This document shows, piece after piece, positions 10,650-20,521 of a stretch of 64,000 bases of DNA. This DNA comes from Mesostigma viride. Lineage: Eukaryota > Streptophyta > Mesostigmatophyceae > Mesostigmatales > Mesostigmataceae. The DNA lies in contig RPFO01000072.1 in NCBI GenBank assembly GCA_009746045.1, forward strand, positions 1,833,269-1,897,268, written 5' to 3'. A program made the position numbers and the translations under genes. Every line of letters starts with the position of its first letter. Position 1 is the stretch's first letter. The notes beneath the pieces are model-generated. The model saw only the letters and a program-made list of their open reading frames with translations, was not told the DNA's origin and made no database searches.

Positions 10650-11995
10650 ATGGCGCACAAACGCGCCTCGACGCAACGCAGCCTGGCGGCTGCGCTCGGC
10701 AATGAAAATTCTGCAGCTCAGGCTGCAGCTTCGCCTTCAGGTCCGGCAGGCGGCGATGACACTAGTCGTGCACTGGTGGTCGTCCAGCAACCCCCCGGGC
10801 TTAACGCCTCGCCATCTGCATCGCCTGACCCCAAGCGCACCCGCCCAGCCGACGACACAGGAGGGTCTTCACGCCCAGAACCGAGCTTTCGGCCCCGGCC
10901 TTTCAAGGTCGCAGATTACGACTGGGCCACCATTTCTCCGACCGATGCTCTGCGCTGCATCTTCTTCGGGGATTACGCTTCGCTTTACGACCTGTGCCTC
11001 CATTTCCACTCCATCAATCGCCTCCTCGCCCCGGACGGCAGCCGCTGGGCCAACATCTACGGGCTGTCCGGCTGCGTCCGCCCCCATCTCCAGCACGCCA
11101 TCCTCAACTCCCTTCTCCAGCGCTCTGACGGCGAGATCTGGGCTCCACCCCTTTCCGTCCCCACCCTCCGCTCCATCCTCACGGAAGCCTTTCAGCAGCA
11201 CGTGACCCCCTTGCTGCCGACATAGCAGCAATCGGCGGCACGCTGACTGCTGAACTTCCTCACATTTCCACCGCCGCCGCCTCCACCTCCACGGCCATTT
11301 CCGCCTCCACTGCCGACATCAAAGCCCAGCTCCTCGACCTCGACCAACGCCTTCAAGCCACCGCCAACGCCCTTGAGAGCTTGCATGACACCGCCGGCCT
11401 CACCGCCCAGGCGGTGAAGGACATCGCCGCCCAGCCGGCGCCTGCTGGCTCGGCCGGCGATGCTCCCTCCACCTGGGCGGACTTGCTTAAGCAGCACACC
11501 ACCTCCACCACCTCCACCATCTCGGCACAACTCAAGCAACAAGCCCTCGACCTTCGCGAGGAAGCCGACATCGCCCGGCGCAGCCACAATGTCATCGTCA
11601 AGCACTTCGACCAGCAGGCAGGTGAGACCTCCACGAGCCTTCTTGAGGCATTTAAGCGCGCCATTCTTGCCCCCATGTTACTCACTGGTGAGCTGGACAT
11701 GTCGGCTGTCCGCCTCCCCCGCGCGCGGGGGAAGGCTGGCCCGGCCCCCGTGCTCCTCACCTTTAAGTACATGGCGGACAAGCTGGCGTTCCTTAAATGC
11801 CGCAAGAAGCTCTCGGAGACTCGCTTCACGCTGGACGACGACTTGACCCTGGCCCAGCAACAACGGCGACGCGAGCTATGGCCGGCCTACCTTCAGCTCC
11901 GGCAGAGCGCAAGGGGGAAGCCGGTATACTGGAGGGGGGCGGTCATCCACGTTGACCACAAGCCCTGGCAGCCCCCTCCTGCCACCTCAGACTAG
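10650..11995 (+). pseudogene. ORF1p-like protein of a retroelement, copy B (one frameshift)
   Basis: This paralogue of the 7518-8927 protein starts MAHKRASTQRSLAAALGNEN (copy A: MSKRLSTQRSLAAALSNEN). The frame is open from 10,650 to a stop at 11,223-11,225, then continues in another frame from about 11,213 to 11,995. Adding one C in the run at about 11,206-11,210 would rejoin the frames: residues before the break (QQHVTP) and after it (ADIAAIGGTL) align with QHVAP and ADVAVMGSTL of copy A. The C-terminal blocks (SHNVIVKHF, LDDDLTLAQQQRRRELWP) are preserved. It could be a recent pseudogene or a base-calling error in a C run. Confidence 0.65.
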
Positions 11996-12111
11996 GAATA
12001 TATATACCAGTAGTGTAGATTAGTAAGGCTTAGCCTAGCATGTGGCCCACGCGCATGTGCGCCCATAATGGCCCCCATGGATGATGCCTTCAACATTTAG
12101 CCATGCTTTGT
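11996..12111 (+). other. 3' flank of element copy B
   Basis: A short stretch between the stop codon and the family 2 repeat, containing ccataatggcccccatgg, which resembles the end of family 2. No gene is visible. Confidence 0.4.
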
Positions 12112-12410
12112 CTATAATGGGACCCCCATGGATGTTGCATTAAGAACTTAGCCATGCTATGCCATGCAGAGAGATGCTCTCTGTCGAGAAGCCATGCCCT
12201 AGCCCTTGCATAGCCATGATGATCTTCCTCCCCCGTGCCAGGATCCCCTTAGCTGGGTTGAACCTGAGACAGCATGGTGGTGCCGGTGCCCTTGCGGCAC
12301 CTAGAGCAAGTGTTGCTTACATTCCCACCCTTGCATGAAGTAGCCTAGGATGTATTTAAAGCCATATGCCCCTTCTCAGGGATATGTGCTACATTGACTC
12401 CCAACGGAGT
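12112..12410 (-). repeat. Dispersed repeat family 2, inverted copy c
   Basis: Read on the minus strand it matches 6740-7037, for example gcatggcttctcgacagagag and ggaagatcatcatggct. Together with 6740-7374 it forms the outer ends of the large inverted structure around the two ORF1p-like genes. Confidence 0.85.
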
Positions 12411-12704
12411 GATGTTGATAATTAATTAATTAATTAATCCGGGTTAATGCTCCGTGACTCCCCAGTGGAAGCACGAGTTTAATTATATACTTAATTAATG
12501 TGCACATGTGTGTGCATGGGCAAAAGCTGGCTAACTCAATCAAAAGACGATATAATAATTTAGTACTTAATAAGTTAATTAATAAGACATGTGCACCGTG
12601 TGTACAACAGGCATCAGTAATCACCGATAAGTAAACCAAGGCAACCACGATGTTAGATCATGGATCCAAGTCGACAAAGCTGCTGTCACGGTATCCTACA
12701 TGTC
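12411..12704. other. AT-rich spacer, no gene seen
   Basis: It contains attaattaatta runs and a copy of the gctccgtgactcc / gcacgagtttaattata block also seen in the hairpin at 9521-9637. It is the 3' flank of the kinase gene. Confidence 0.5.
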
Positions 12705-13886
12705 CTAACCCCTGACACGCGGGAGGGGCACCGTGTTCCGTGGTGTCCCTGGAGCGTTCTCTGGGCAAGGCCTGGAAACAAAAGGCCGAGCATTGCGAAA
12801 CAACTCCTCCACTTCAGACATCGTGGGTAGCTTGAAAGCAAGGGGGCCCAACCTTTTGGTGTGGTAATAGACATTGTGACACAAGTTAAATAGCCCTGAA
12901 TCCACAGAATTCACGAAGAGAGCGCGGCCCTTATGCCGGAACAAGGATACCACCATTACAAGGAAGGAGTACACATCATGGTCTCGCTGCGCTGTCACCA
13001 CCCCTCCTGGCATGCCGGGCTGGTCCACTGTTGCGGGATGCCACCGAGGCTGACGATCCTTACCAGCCTGATGCGTGAAAATCCGTTCCCCCCCTCTTGT
13101 CGCCAGGCCGAGATCTGCAATACGGATTATCGGATGTGAACTTCCTGGCGCCATGGTGTAGAGAAAATTATCGAGCTTGACGTCATTGTGTATAATGTTA
13201 ACGCCGTGCAAGCCAGCCAATGCCTTTGCACAGTCTGCAAGGACGCTGGGTGAGCAAACTTCGAAAAAACGCTGATTTTCCGGGGCATCACGGGCAGCAT
13301 GCAAGTCACCACTCATTCTCTCCATGACAATACCACCTACTTCACCGCACGTGGACCAGAGCCCTTCTACTGCAGGGCAGACCTGCGGGCCAGCTATAGA
13401 CATGAAACCGGCCTCCTTGGCCACTGCCACAACGGCGGTTATAACAGCCTCCTGGTAGTTTACCAGCAGCGTGTCTCGTCGAAGGCTTGCCAGCTTTACC
13501 ACTAGCGTAGCCTCGCCACCTGGTGCACTCGAGCTAGCAGGGATAGCGTATAACGTGCCATGAGCACCTTTTCCTATACGGTCACCTGACAATTTCACTG
13601 CGATGAAATGCGTCAACTTGCTAGCGCTGTGAGAAACCTTTTGATCATAATTCGTGAGCCGCTGCAATGCAATGCTCCAATCGGACGGTGCATTGGTTTG
13701 CAGCTCAACGTCCCTGCAAGCGTGCGAGTCCGCGCCGTTGAACACACGCGACACCCTATGCAACGCGGTGCATGTGCGCAGTCTGTAAGTCCGTGAATTA
13801 AAAGCCTGTCTCGCCCTTAATGCCGACAGGGTTCCCGGCGACAGGTCCTGTCTGTTGGTCGACATTTTTCTTTTGCAGCTGGCCAT
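12705..13886 (-). CDS. Protein kinase-like protein, intronless
   Basis: An open frame of 393 codons with the motifs of a eukaryotic-type Ser/Thr kinase in order: glycine loop GKGAHG (105-110), candidate ATP-anchoring lysine in VVKLA (K131), possible helix C glutamate E146, catalytic loop HNDVKLDN (233-240, HND in place of HRD, with D235, K237 and N240 kept), DLG in place of DFG (258-260), and an aspartate in the HDVYSF segment (about D304). The key catalytic residues are present, so activity is plausible. The first 95 residues have no recognisable domain; M8 is an alternative start. The C-terminus after about 365 is short and proline-rich. No transmembrane segment or neighbouring partner gene is evident. 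It is closest in style to divergent kinases of protists and large DNA viruses; the exact family cannot be assigned. Confidence 0.8.
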   Translation of the reverse strand: MASCKRKMSTNRQDLSPGTLSALRARQAFNSRTYRLRTCTALHRVSRVFNGADSHACRDVELQTNAPSDWSIALQRLTNYDQKVSHSASKLTHFIAVKLSGDRIGKGAHGTLYAIPASSSAPGGEATLVVKLASLRRDTLLVNYQEAVITAVVAVAKEAGFMSIAGPQVCPAVEGLWSTCGEVGGIVMERMSGDLHAARDAPENQRFFEVCSPSVLADCAKALAGLHGVNIIHNDVKLDNFLYTMAPGSSHPIIRIADLGLATRGGERIFTHQAGKDRQPRWHPATVDQPGMPGGVVTAQRDHDVYSFLVMVVSLFRHKGRALFVNSVDSGLFNLCHNVYYHTKRLGPLAFKLPTMSEVEELFRNARPFVSRPCPENAPGTPRNTVPLPRVRG

Positions 13887-13987
13887 CGTCGGTAGGTATG
13901 AATGATGTCGATGTCCGTGAATTACGATGATACACGAGGTAGTCTATACCTAGGATCGAGAGCTTCTTCTTGTATGGCAATGCCGGC
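13887..13987. other. Kinase 5' flank
   Basis: A short region upstream of the kinase ATG. No promoter motif was recognised. It ends in the palindromic repeat array. Confidence 0.4.
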
Positions 13988-14480
13988 AGGGCGATGACGG
14001 TGACGGCCGTCACCGTCATCGCCCTCGACGGGCGTGATGAAACGGACCTGGTTGATAGGCGGCAGCTATTGACAATATAGGCCGTTTTTTATTACTCCGA
14101 ATAAAGAGTTAAGAGGTTGGCCCTCGCCAGGGCGATGACGGGGCGATGACGGGGCGTTCACGCGCGTGATGAATAGAACCTGTTTGATAGGCACCGGCTA
14201 TTGGTAATATAGTTTGTTGATTAAGAGAAGAGTTTAGATGTTGGCCCGTCGAGGGCGATGACGGTGACGACCGTCACCGTCATCGCCCTCGACGGGCCCG
14301 ATGAAAAACCGATGTTTGATATGCGGCAGCTATTGGTAGTATAGGTCGTTGACTATTACTCCGAATAAACAGTTAACAGGTTAAGGCCCTCGGCCGGGCG
14401 ATGACGGGGCGATGACGGGGCGTTGACGCTCGTGATGAATAGGACCTGTTTAATAGGCGGCGGCTATCGCTAATATATAG
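13988..14480. repeat. Tandem array of about 132-bp units with large palindromes
   Basis: Four diverged units are marked by gatgaa...cctgtttgatag..gg..gctattg starting at 14,036, 14,168, 14,300 and 14,434. Units alternate between a palindromic form (gggcgatgacggtgacgg with its complement) and a simple form with two gatgacggggc copies. The 38-bp stretch 13,988-14,025 is a perfect palindrome. Arms 14,243-14,269 and 14,272-14,298 are perfect 27-bp inverted repeats separated by 2 bp. Confidence 0.9.
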
Positions 14481-14489
14481 GTCGGATAT

Positions 14490-14975
14490 TTGTGTAGCAC
14501 CCCCCTCCTTCCCACGGCAGGTACGCAGCGACTCGCTGTTGTGCTGGCTGCAGTTGTGTACCACCTGTACGGTTTTTGTGTACCACCCCGCTCCTTCCCA
14601 CGGCAGGTACGCAGCGACTCGCTGTTGTGTTGGCTGCAGTTGTGTACCACCTGTACGGTTTTTGTGTACCACCCCGCTCCTTCCCACGGCAGGTACGCAG
14701 CGACCCGCTGTTGTCCTGGCTGCAGTTGTGTACCACCTGTACGGTTTTTGTGTACCACCCCGCTCCTTCCCACGGCAGGTACGCAGCGACCCGCTGTTGT
14801 CCTGGCTGCAGTTGTGTACCACCTGTACGGTTTTTGTGTACCACCCCGCTCCTTCCCACGGCAGGTACGCAGCGACTCGCTGTTGTGCTGGCTGCAGTTG
14901 TGTACCACCTGTACGGTTTTTGTGTACCACCTCCCTCCTTCCCACGGCAGGAATGCAGCGACCCGCTGTCGACCC
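14490..14975. repeat. 86-bp minisatellite, six copies
   Basis: The marker cggcaggtacgcagcgac recurs at 14,515, 14,601, 14,687, 14,773 and 14,859, with a variant at 14,945, an exact 86-bp period. Copies differ at one or two positions. Because 86 is not a multiple of three and the unit has no stop in several frames, long spurious open frames appear on both strands. Confidence 0.97.
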
Positions 14976-15263
14976 GCTATTGCACTAAACCGCGTGCATC
15001 ATTGCACATTAGGTGTGGCAGAATATCACCATGCACCCTCCTTCCCACACAAATCTCTGCTGCCCATGTGCGGCGTGGACATACAACAACAACTACTACA
15101 ACAGGCTTTTTCCCGCAAATCTCACCACCCGGTTCTCAAGTCGAACGACGACATAACTTTTACGAGTCCATTTTTCCTCGCATAGTGACTAACTAACTGT
15201 ATCGCGGCGTGAACACTCCCGCAGACATCTCAGGTGCAGGCGGCAGCCTTTGCATTAGCGGAC

Positions 15264-16508
15264 ATGTCGAATGATACAGGGGAGCGGTCCCCCATGAGCT
15301 CGGCGGATACGGGATCCTATCCCTCCGACTCGGAGGAGTCATTCCGGTCGGGAGGGACACTGTATTCGACGGAGTCGTTGCCGGCGGTAGTCGAAGAATT
15401 TTTGCGGACCCATTGCGATTTGGCAACGGTAACCGAGAATCTGTCCTTATCGCAGAAGAGCATTGCCGGACGATTACACCGCATGAGGGTTGCTGACCAG
15501 CACAGGCCTGATGAGCCGGCATGGTTCGGCCAAGATATGGAGCCCGGAATCCTCGGGTGCATTGTTGACCTACTCGGCCCCCTGGAACGCGCGAGGGTCA
15601 GCGTAATGAGCAAAGAAGTGCGTTTGATAGTGCAGCAGCACAAGTGGCAGATCAAGACCGGTATTCATTGGAGGGAGGCGGAGCATTTGGAGGCAGAGTA
15701 CGGCCCTATTGACGACATCGCAGCACCTACGCGCATGCTCATCACTGGCACCTTATTCGATCCCACCCGGGCTAATCCCATCAGGAATAACAGCATCACG
15801 TTGGAGCTGTCTGCATCCACCCTGGAGGCATACGGCACCACATTTCGCAAGCTCATGTCGGATGTGAAGTCGCGTCTGCGCCGGCAGCCTCCCACCTGCC
15901 TGGGGAACTTGTTCTCGCTTCGCGACATTCCCGCAGACCTGGGCAGTCAGTGGAGCATGGAATACGTTGCCCAGTGGCGGCAACATGAAGACGAAAGGCG
16001 CGGCCACGACCTGCTGCCCCCAGAGGAAATGGAGAGGCAGCTCGTGGCAGAGTGGAACCACGTATGGCAGTCGCCGATCATGTGGGGTCTGTACAGCATT
16101 GTGGTCTTCACCAGCTGCCAGGCTTGGGGAGAGGGGTGGGAGTCCGCGGGGCATACTAGGGACTATTGGGATCGTGCAGGGTGGGCAACTTTGCTGGAGT
16201 CCATGCCTACACTTGATCCCGTGGTTCTCGCCGGCGCCGTCTTGTTGACGCACCCAGCGGCTACCAACGTCCTTAAAGAGCGGTTGCAGGAGCCCTGCAC
16301 GTTGCGGCTGCTGCGTGGAAGAGGGTCGCACCTGGTTGAGGAGGCACGGACAACGTGCATGCGCGACGGCAATCGATTTGGGCGGTCTACCCAGAACACG
16401 TATGGGCAGGCAGGACGCTTTCTGGGCGAGTGTGGCCGGTGGCTCTACACTATCAGTCGGAGTGCCGTCCCGACCCTCATGGGCGTGAAAGTGGTTACTC
16501 GTATCTAG
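15264..16508 (+). CDS. Unknown 414-residue protein with weak F-box-like segment
   Basis: An uninterrupted frame from the ATG at 15,264 to TAG at 16,506-16,508. The frame is also open upstream to a GTG at 15,234, so an upstream exon is possible; a cag at 15,231-15,233 could act as an acceptor. The N-terminus (1-45) is S/D/E-rich and probably disordered. Residues about 91-125 (DMEPGILGCIVDLLGPLERA then SVMSKEVRLIV) have the L..IL..L......R.S.V.K..R pattern of an F-box, which recruits SCF ubiquitin ligases; this is a weak match. The rest is Trp-rich and mixed helical with no domain I recognise and no signal peptide. Codon-like periodicity and length argue for a real gene; function is unknown. 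Confidence 0.6.
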   Translation: MSNDTGERSPMSSADTGSYPSDSEESFRSGGTLYSTESLPAVVEEFLRTHCDLATVTENLSLSQKSIAGRLHRMRVADQHRPDEPAWFGQDMEPGILGCIVDLLGPLERARVSVMSKEVRLIVQQHKWQIKTGIHWREAEHLEAEYGPIDDIAAPTRMLITGTLFDPTRANPIRNNSITLELSASTLEAYGTTFRKLMSDVKSRLRRQPPTCLGNLFSLRDIPADLGSQWSMEYVAQWRQHEDERRGHDLLPPEEMERQLVAEWNHVWQSPIMWGLYSIVVFTSCQAWGEGWESAGHTRDYWDRAGWATLLESMPTLDPVVLAGAVLLTHPAATNVLKERLQEPCTLRLLRGRGSHLVEEARTTCMRDGNRFGRSTQNTYGQAGRFLGECGRWLYTISRSAVPTLMGVKVVTRI

Positions 16509-16911
16509 AACACCAGTCTTTGTGGATGCGTTTCAGTCAGCTGTGATCGAGTTGCTGGTGGTTGTTACCTGTGGGACATTTCTTGTGGGGGGAGACTTGG
16601 TCCATATCTCAGGCTTGTCTTACATGATGCAGTGGCACTTTGGTGCTGGAGGGTTAATTGTGGCCCGGCCTGCCGGTTTAGCTTCAGTGCTCTCATGTCG
16701 GCCTTTCCCTTGGCCTGTCGTGGTCTTGTTGTTACCACCTATTGACAGTGCCAATATCTTTTGACAAGAGCTTTCAGTTATGTCTACTGTTTTATTTTCA
16801 GGTCGTCTGTGACTGACGCCACATGGGATGAGATAGGAGGTACTCGGCTATCATTGGTAATTACTTTAATGCATGCCCATTGGGCCATGCATAGTGTATA
16901 TTTTTTATGCA
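16509..16911. other. 3' flank of the 414-residue ORF, no gene seen
   Basis: GT-rich sequence with short open frames only. No repeat or RNA gene was recognised. Confidence 0.4.
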
Positions 16912-17117
16912 TCCAATTGCTGCTTTAGTTCCATTGGAGTGAGGGGCTGCCAGAGAAACATGTTTATTACAAATACGTGTTAGGCACACGTCCAAGCCAT
17001 TAGCTAACCTAAGAATCTGCAGTTTCTAAGCTAACTAGGCCACACAACAAGGGCCGAAACATCATACCAGTCATAAGGACCTGGGCCAGTCAAGAGGACC
17101 TGGGCTTTGTAACATCC
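16912..17117 (+). repeat. Block X, copy 1
   Basis: 206 bp starting tccaattgctgctttagttc and ending tttgtaacatcc. It is repeated essentially identically at 17,461-17,666. Confidence 0.95.
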
Positions 17118-17144
17118 GTCTGGCAGCAAGGGTGGGTGGGTGGG

Positions 17145-17460
17145 AGCTGCAAAGAGGGGTGGTTGTTGCCCCGCCACAACCCTAAGTATCCACCGTCTAC
17201 CTAGTCGTAGGTGGGGTGACGGACGCCAGCCCACAGACCAACAGGCCAGTGGCGCCGCGCCGTCCCCGGTCCACAGGACTGCCCCCGGTCCACAACACAA
17301 ATTGGACCCGGTCCACAGTACCGTCCCCGGTACCCCCCCCCCACAACACCGTACCCCCCCCCCTAGTACTGGCTACCTAGTCAGACCTGTCTACTGCGGC
17401 CTCCCCTCCCCCTTTGAGACTTCCGCAGGTCATAGATAGAACGAGCGTGAGCTCACAAAA
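17145..17460 (+). repeat. Block Y, copy 1
   Basis: 316 bp starting agctgcaaagaggggtggtt and ending gtgagctcacaaaa, with C-runs and repeated ccggtccaca motifs. It is repeated at 18,608-18,924 with a one-base difference in a C run. It directly abuts block X copy 2. Confidence 0.95.
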
Positions 17461-17666
17461 TCCAATTGCTGCTTTAGTTCCATTGGAGTGAGGGGCTGCC
17501 AGAGAAACATGTTTATTACAAATACGTGTTAGGCACACGTCCAAGCCATTAGCTAACCTAAGAATCTGCAGTTTCTAAGCTAACTAGGCCACACAACAAG
17601 GGCCGAAACATCATACCAGTCATAAGGACCTGGGCCAGTCAAGAGGACCTGGGCTTTGTAACATCC
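17461..17666 (+). repeat. Block X, copy 2
   Basis: The second copy of 16,912-17,117, identical in length. The join with block Y copy 1 is exact, with no spacer. Confidence 0.95.
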
Positions 17667-18607
17667 CGCACCCACTACCTGGCCACTTGGCCGCAAGCTG
17701 TCGTATGGCCCAGACTTCTCGTCGCCCCCCTTGTCCCCTGCCGCTACCAGTGCTTCATTAACCAGGCGGCAATACAAGGGGGAAGCCAAAAGTATCCCCG
17801 TAGGGACCCCCCACTGCGGGGGGGTTCTCACCCATGTGGGCACTGCCCTCGGCAGCCACCCCTGCAGGCTCGGCAATTCTTTGTACACCTTTCTTCACAG
17901 GCATAGCACCCCCGGCACCCCAATGACGCAGCTGCGTCTGGGATCCGCTATCGCCCCGCCCTAACATCCTTCCCCTTCCCCGCTGTGCACCGTCAGTCCC
18001 AACAACTCGTCCCCGCTTAAATTACGCGGCAACGACCCCGCCATTCCGCGCTGGCCGCCGGCCGCTGTCGCCTCACTTGGCACGAGGAAATGTTAGGCTG
18101 TTTAGGGTGCTGCCCCCCCTGGCGCTGGGGCTGCAGCCACCCCGCTCCTATGCTGGCCTGGGGGCTCGATTCCCCCTTCTTCCCATGCTCGTATAGCGCG
18201 CTCATGCACTATTCATTGACGATATTCATTAGCCAGGCCCAGCACATACGATACACAACGAACTTGCCTGCGGCGTATTCCCCCTCCGCCTGTAGCTGTT
18301 GCCACCCTAGCACCACGATTGCCCCGCTTTAGTTGTCCGATCAAGAGTCACTCCCGCGTCTATCCAGACCCCTCCCGCGAGCCCGGGGTGGCGAGTACAA
18401 CGCAGCAAAAATAAAACAATCTGGCACTGGCAGCTACCGCCTGCACTTCGAACGGCAAGTTATTGGGGTGCTGCCGACCCCCGTCGCGCAGCCGTCATAA
18501 CCTTAAATAAAACAGGCCCCCGAATAATAATTCGGAGGCCGGTAGCTGTGATTTACATTCGGCACCGCCATAGCAGTGCACACACGCCGTCAGTGGGCCG
18601 TCGACAC
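17667..18607. other. Spacer between duplicated blocks, no gene seen
   Basis: GC-rich sequence with short open frames only. An imperfect inverted repeat, gcccccgaat/attcggaggc, lies at about 18,515-18,540. No conserved coding exon was recognised. Confidence 0.4.
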
Positions 18608-18924
18608 AGCTGCAAAGAGGGGTGGTTGTTGCCCCGCCACAACCCTAAGTATCCACCGTCTACCTAGTCGTAGGTGGGGTGACGGACGCCAGCCCACAGA
18701 CCAACAGGCCAGTGGCGCCGCGCCGTCCCCGGTCCACAGGACTGCCCCCGGTCCACAACACAAATTGGACCCGGTCCACAGTACCGTCCCCGGTACCCCC
18801 CCCCCACAACACCGTACCCCCCCCCCCTAGTACTGGCTACCTAGTCAGACCTGTCTACTGCGGCCTCCCCTCCCCCTTTGAGACTTCCGCAGGTCATAGA
18901 TAGAACGAGCGTGAGCTCACAAAA
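18608..18924 (+). repeat. Block Y, copy 2
   Basis: The second copy of 17,145-17,460. The sequence following it differs from that following copy 1. Confidence 0.95.
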
Positions 18925-19140
18925 TGCACGCCATTATGTATCGCTGGGTCCATCCCATCAAATGCTTGTTTATTGCCAGGTCTGGTGGAAGTCCGTAAGT
19001 ACTTGCGTGTCATGCGCATGGGCATGTTTATAGTACTATGCTAATCTCTTTAGAAACATAATTACACGGAAGTTACAAATCTCATCTGCATCATGCCCCA
19101 AGACACTACATTAACCTATCAAATAAAATTATAACATGCC

Positions 19141-19330
19141 TCCGTTGGGAGATGATGTAGCACATATTCCTTGCTGAATGGGTGGAGGTGGGTCAAGCCG
19201 CGACATCGAAATAAGGTAACTCTAACCTATCTAGTCTACAAAATCCTAACTACACTTCTCCCCAAAGCGCCCCTTCCGCTTTGGGGGAGGGGGCTTGCCC
19301 ACAGGGGCTGGCGTGTCAGCCGGGACATTG
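19141..19330 (+). repeat. Dispersed repeat family 1, copy
   Basis: It begins tccgttgggagatgatgtag and ends in gggggagggggcttgcccac and ggctggcgtgtcagcc. It is the best match to 9092-9298. The preceding sequence (18,960-19,080) partly matches 6620-6740 inverted. Confidence 0.8.
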
Positions 19331-19499
19331 GTCATCCACCTCTTCTTGTTCTGCATAGGAACAGCTAGAGAGCGAAGAAGTGCGGTGTGGGGACCCCTTC
19401 TCGTGGTAATGCGTTACATGTACTCCCCACCGGGCTTTGCTCTTCATGGGTTCATAAAGACAACAATTATTCAGTAAGAATTTAATAAATTAGGAACAT

Positions 19500-19620
19500 A
19501 GATCCGTTGGGAGTCACTGTTACACATGTCACTGTTACACATATATACCTGCAAAGGGGCATATGATTTTTAATACATTCTGAGCTACAACCTGCACGTG
19601 CATGGGTTTAGTTAACTGGC
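19500..19620 (+). repeat. Dispersed repeat family 2, partial copy
   Basis: It carries the opening gatccgttgggagt, then ggggcatatga and atacattctgagctac, as in 6740-7037. The rest of the family sequence is missing or diverged. Confidence 0.65.
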
Positions 19621-20521
19621 ACCTATACTAGAGGCCTGACATGGGGTGGAGCTTCAGTGCTTCCCCGCCTTCTCCTTCTCCCACACTGGGTGCTCCGCCT
19701 CCTTCTTCTCCGGCCCTGCCCGTGGGTGCACCGGCCCCGCCTCCTCCTTCTCCTCACGGGACGATTCGCGCTCCACGCATGGCAGCAGCATCAGTTAGCA
19801 CGGGCAAGACATAGCAGTAACCGCGCTATGGCTGTTCTAGCACCAGCCTAGCAGCCTGCCATGATCAGTCAGCAAACCCACGACAGCTAAACCCTTGGCT
19901 GACACAACCAGTCCATGCATCATTAAGTATGGGTACGGGGAAAGCTTCCCGCATATCCATGCCCATATGGATGGCAGCAACACAAGGACTGGCACCCTAG
20001 CCCCCCCGTGCACACACAAAAACGTGGGTCGTGGCTTCCACGCCCCATCCGTCATGCATGACAGCGCGTAATTTACTCGCATTCACACCGGGCTGCATCC
20101 CAGCGCCGTTGCTGTCCCCATGTGACACGTCGGCTGATTAAGCAGATACACAGCTGAGTCTGATGTAAACCGCTAAACCCCAAACCCATGCACACCACAG
20201 TCAAGGACGCGTGCATGTCAAGCCATGCCAATTGTGAACCGTACAGCAATTTACTTTTCAAGCCTGAAGAGGTGTATAGGAGATAGTAGCCTGGAAGAGG
20301 TTACAGGGGCACATGTCCATTAGCGAGCGGAACAACACAGCATACACCCTACAAGCGTACCGCACAATGTCCTCCTGCAATTGTCTGCAGATCTCCCAAT
20401 GCCGCAGACATCTCCACTGCTCTCATGGCGATTGCAAATGCTTGATGCCGCACCTCTGCTTACAGCAGAAAAGCTTCCTCGGGCGAGGCACCTGACTGGA
20501 ACCAACACCCATTCCTTGGCT
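19621..20521. other. Intergenic, no gene recognised
   Basis: Short overlapping open frames on both strands without recognisable domains. It is probably the 3' flank of the minus-strand gene remnant at 20,522-21,632. Confidence 0.35.

Noticed and set aside
14373-15196. Open frames of 130-230 codons on both strands
   Set aside because: They come from the 86-bp minisatellite rotating through frames; no single frame is favoured.
15234-15263. GTG at 15,234 as start of the 414-codon gene
   Set aside because: GTG starts are not expected in a eukaryotic nuclear gene; the first ATG in frame is at 15,264.
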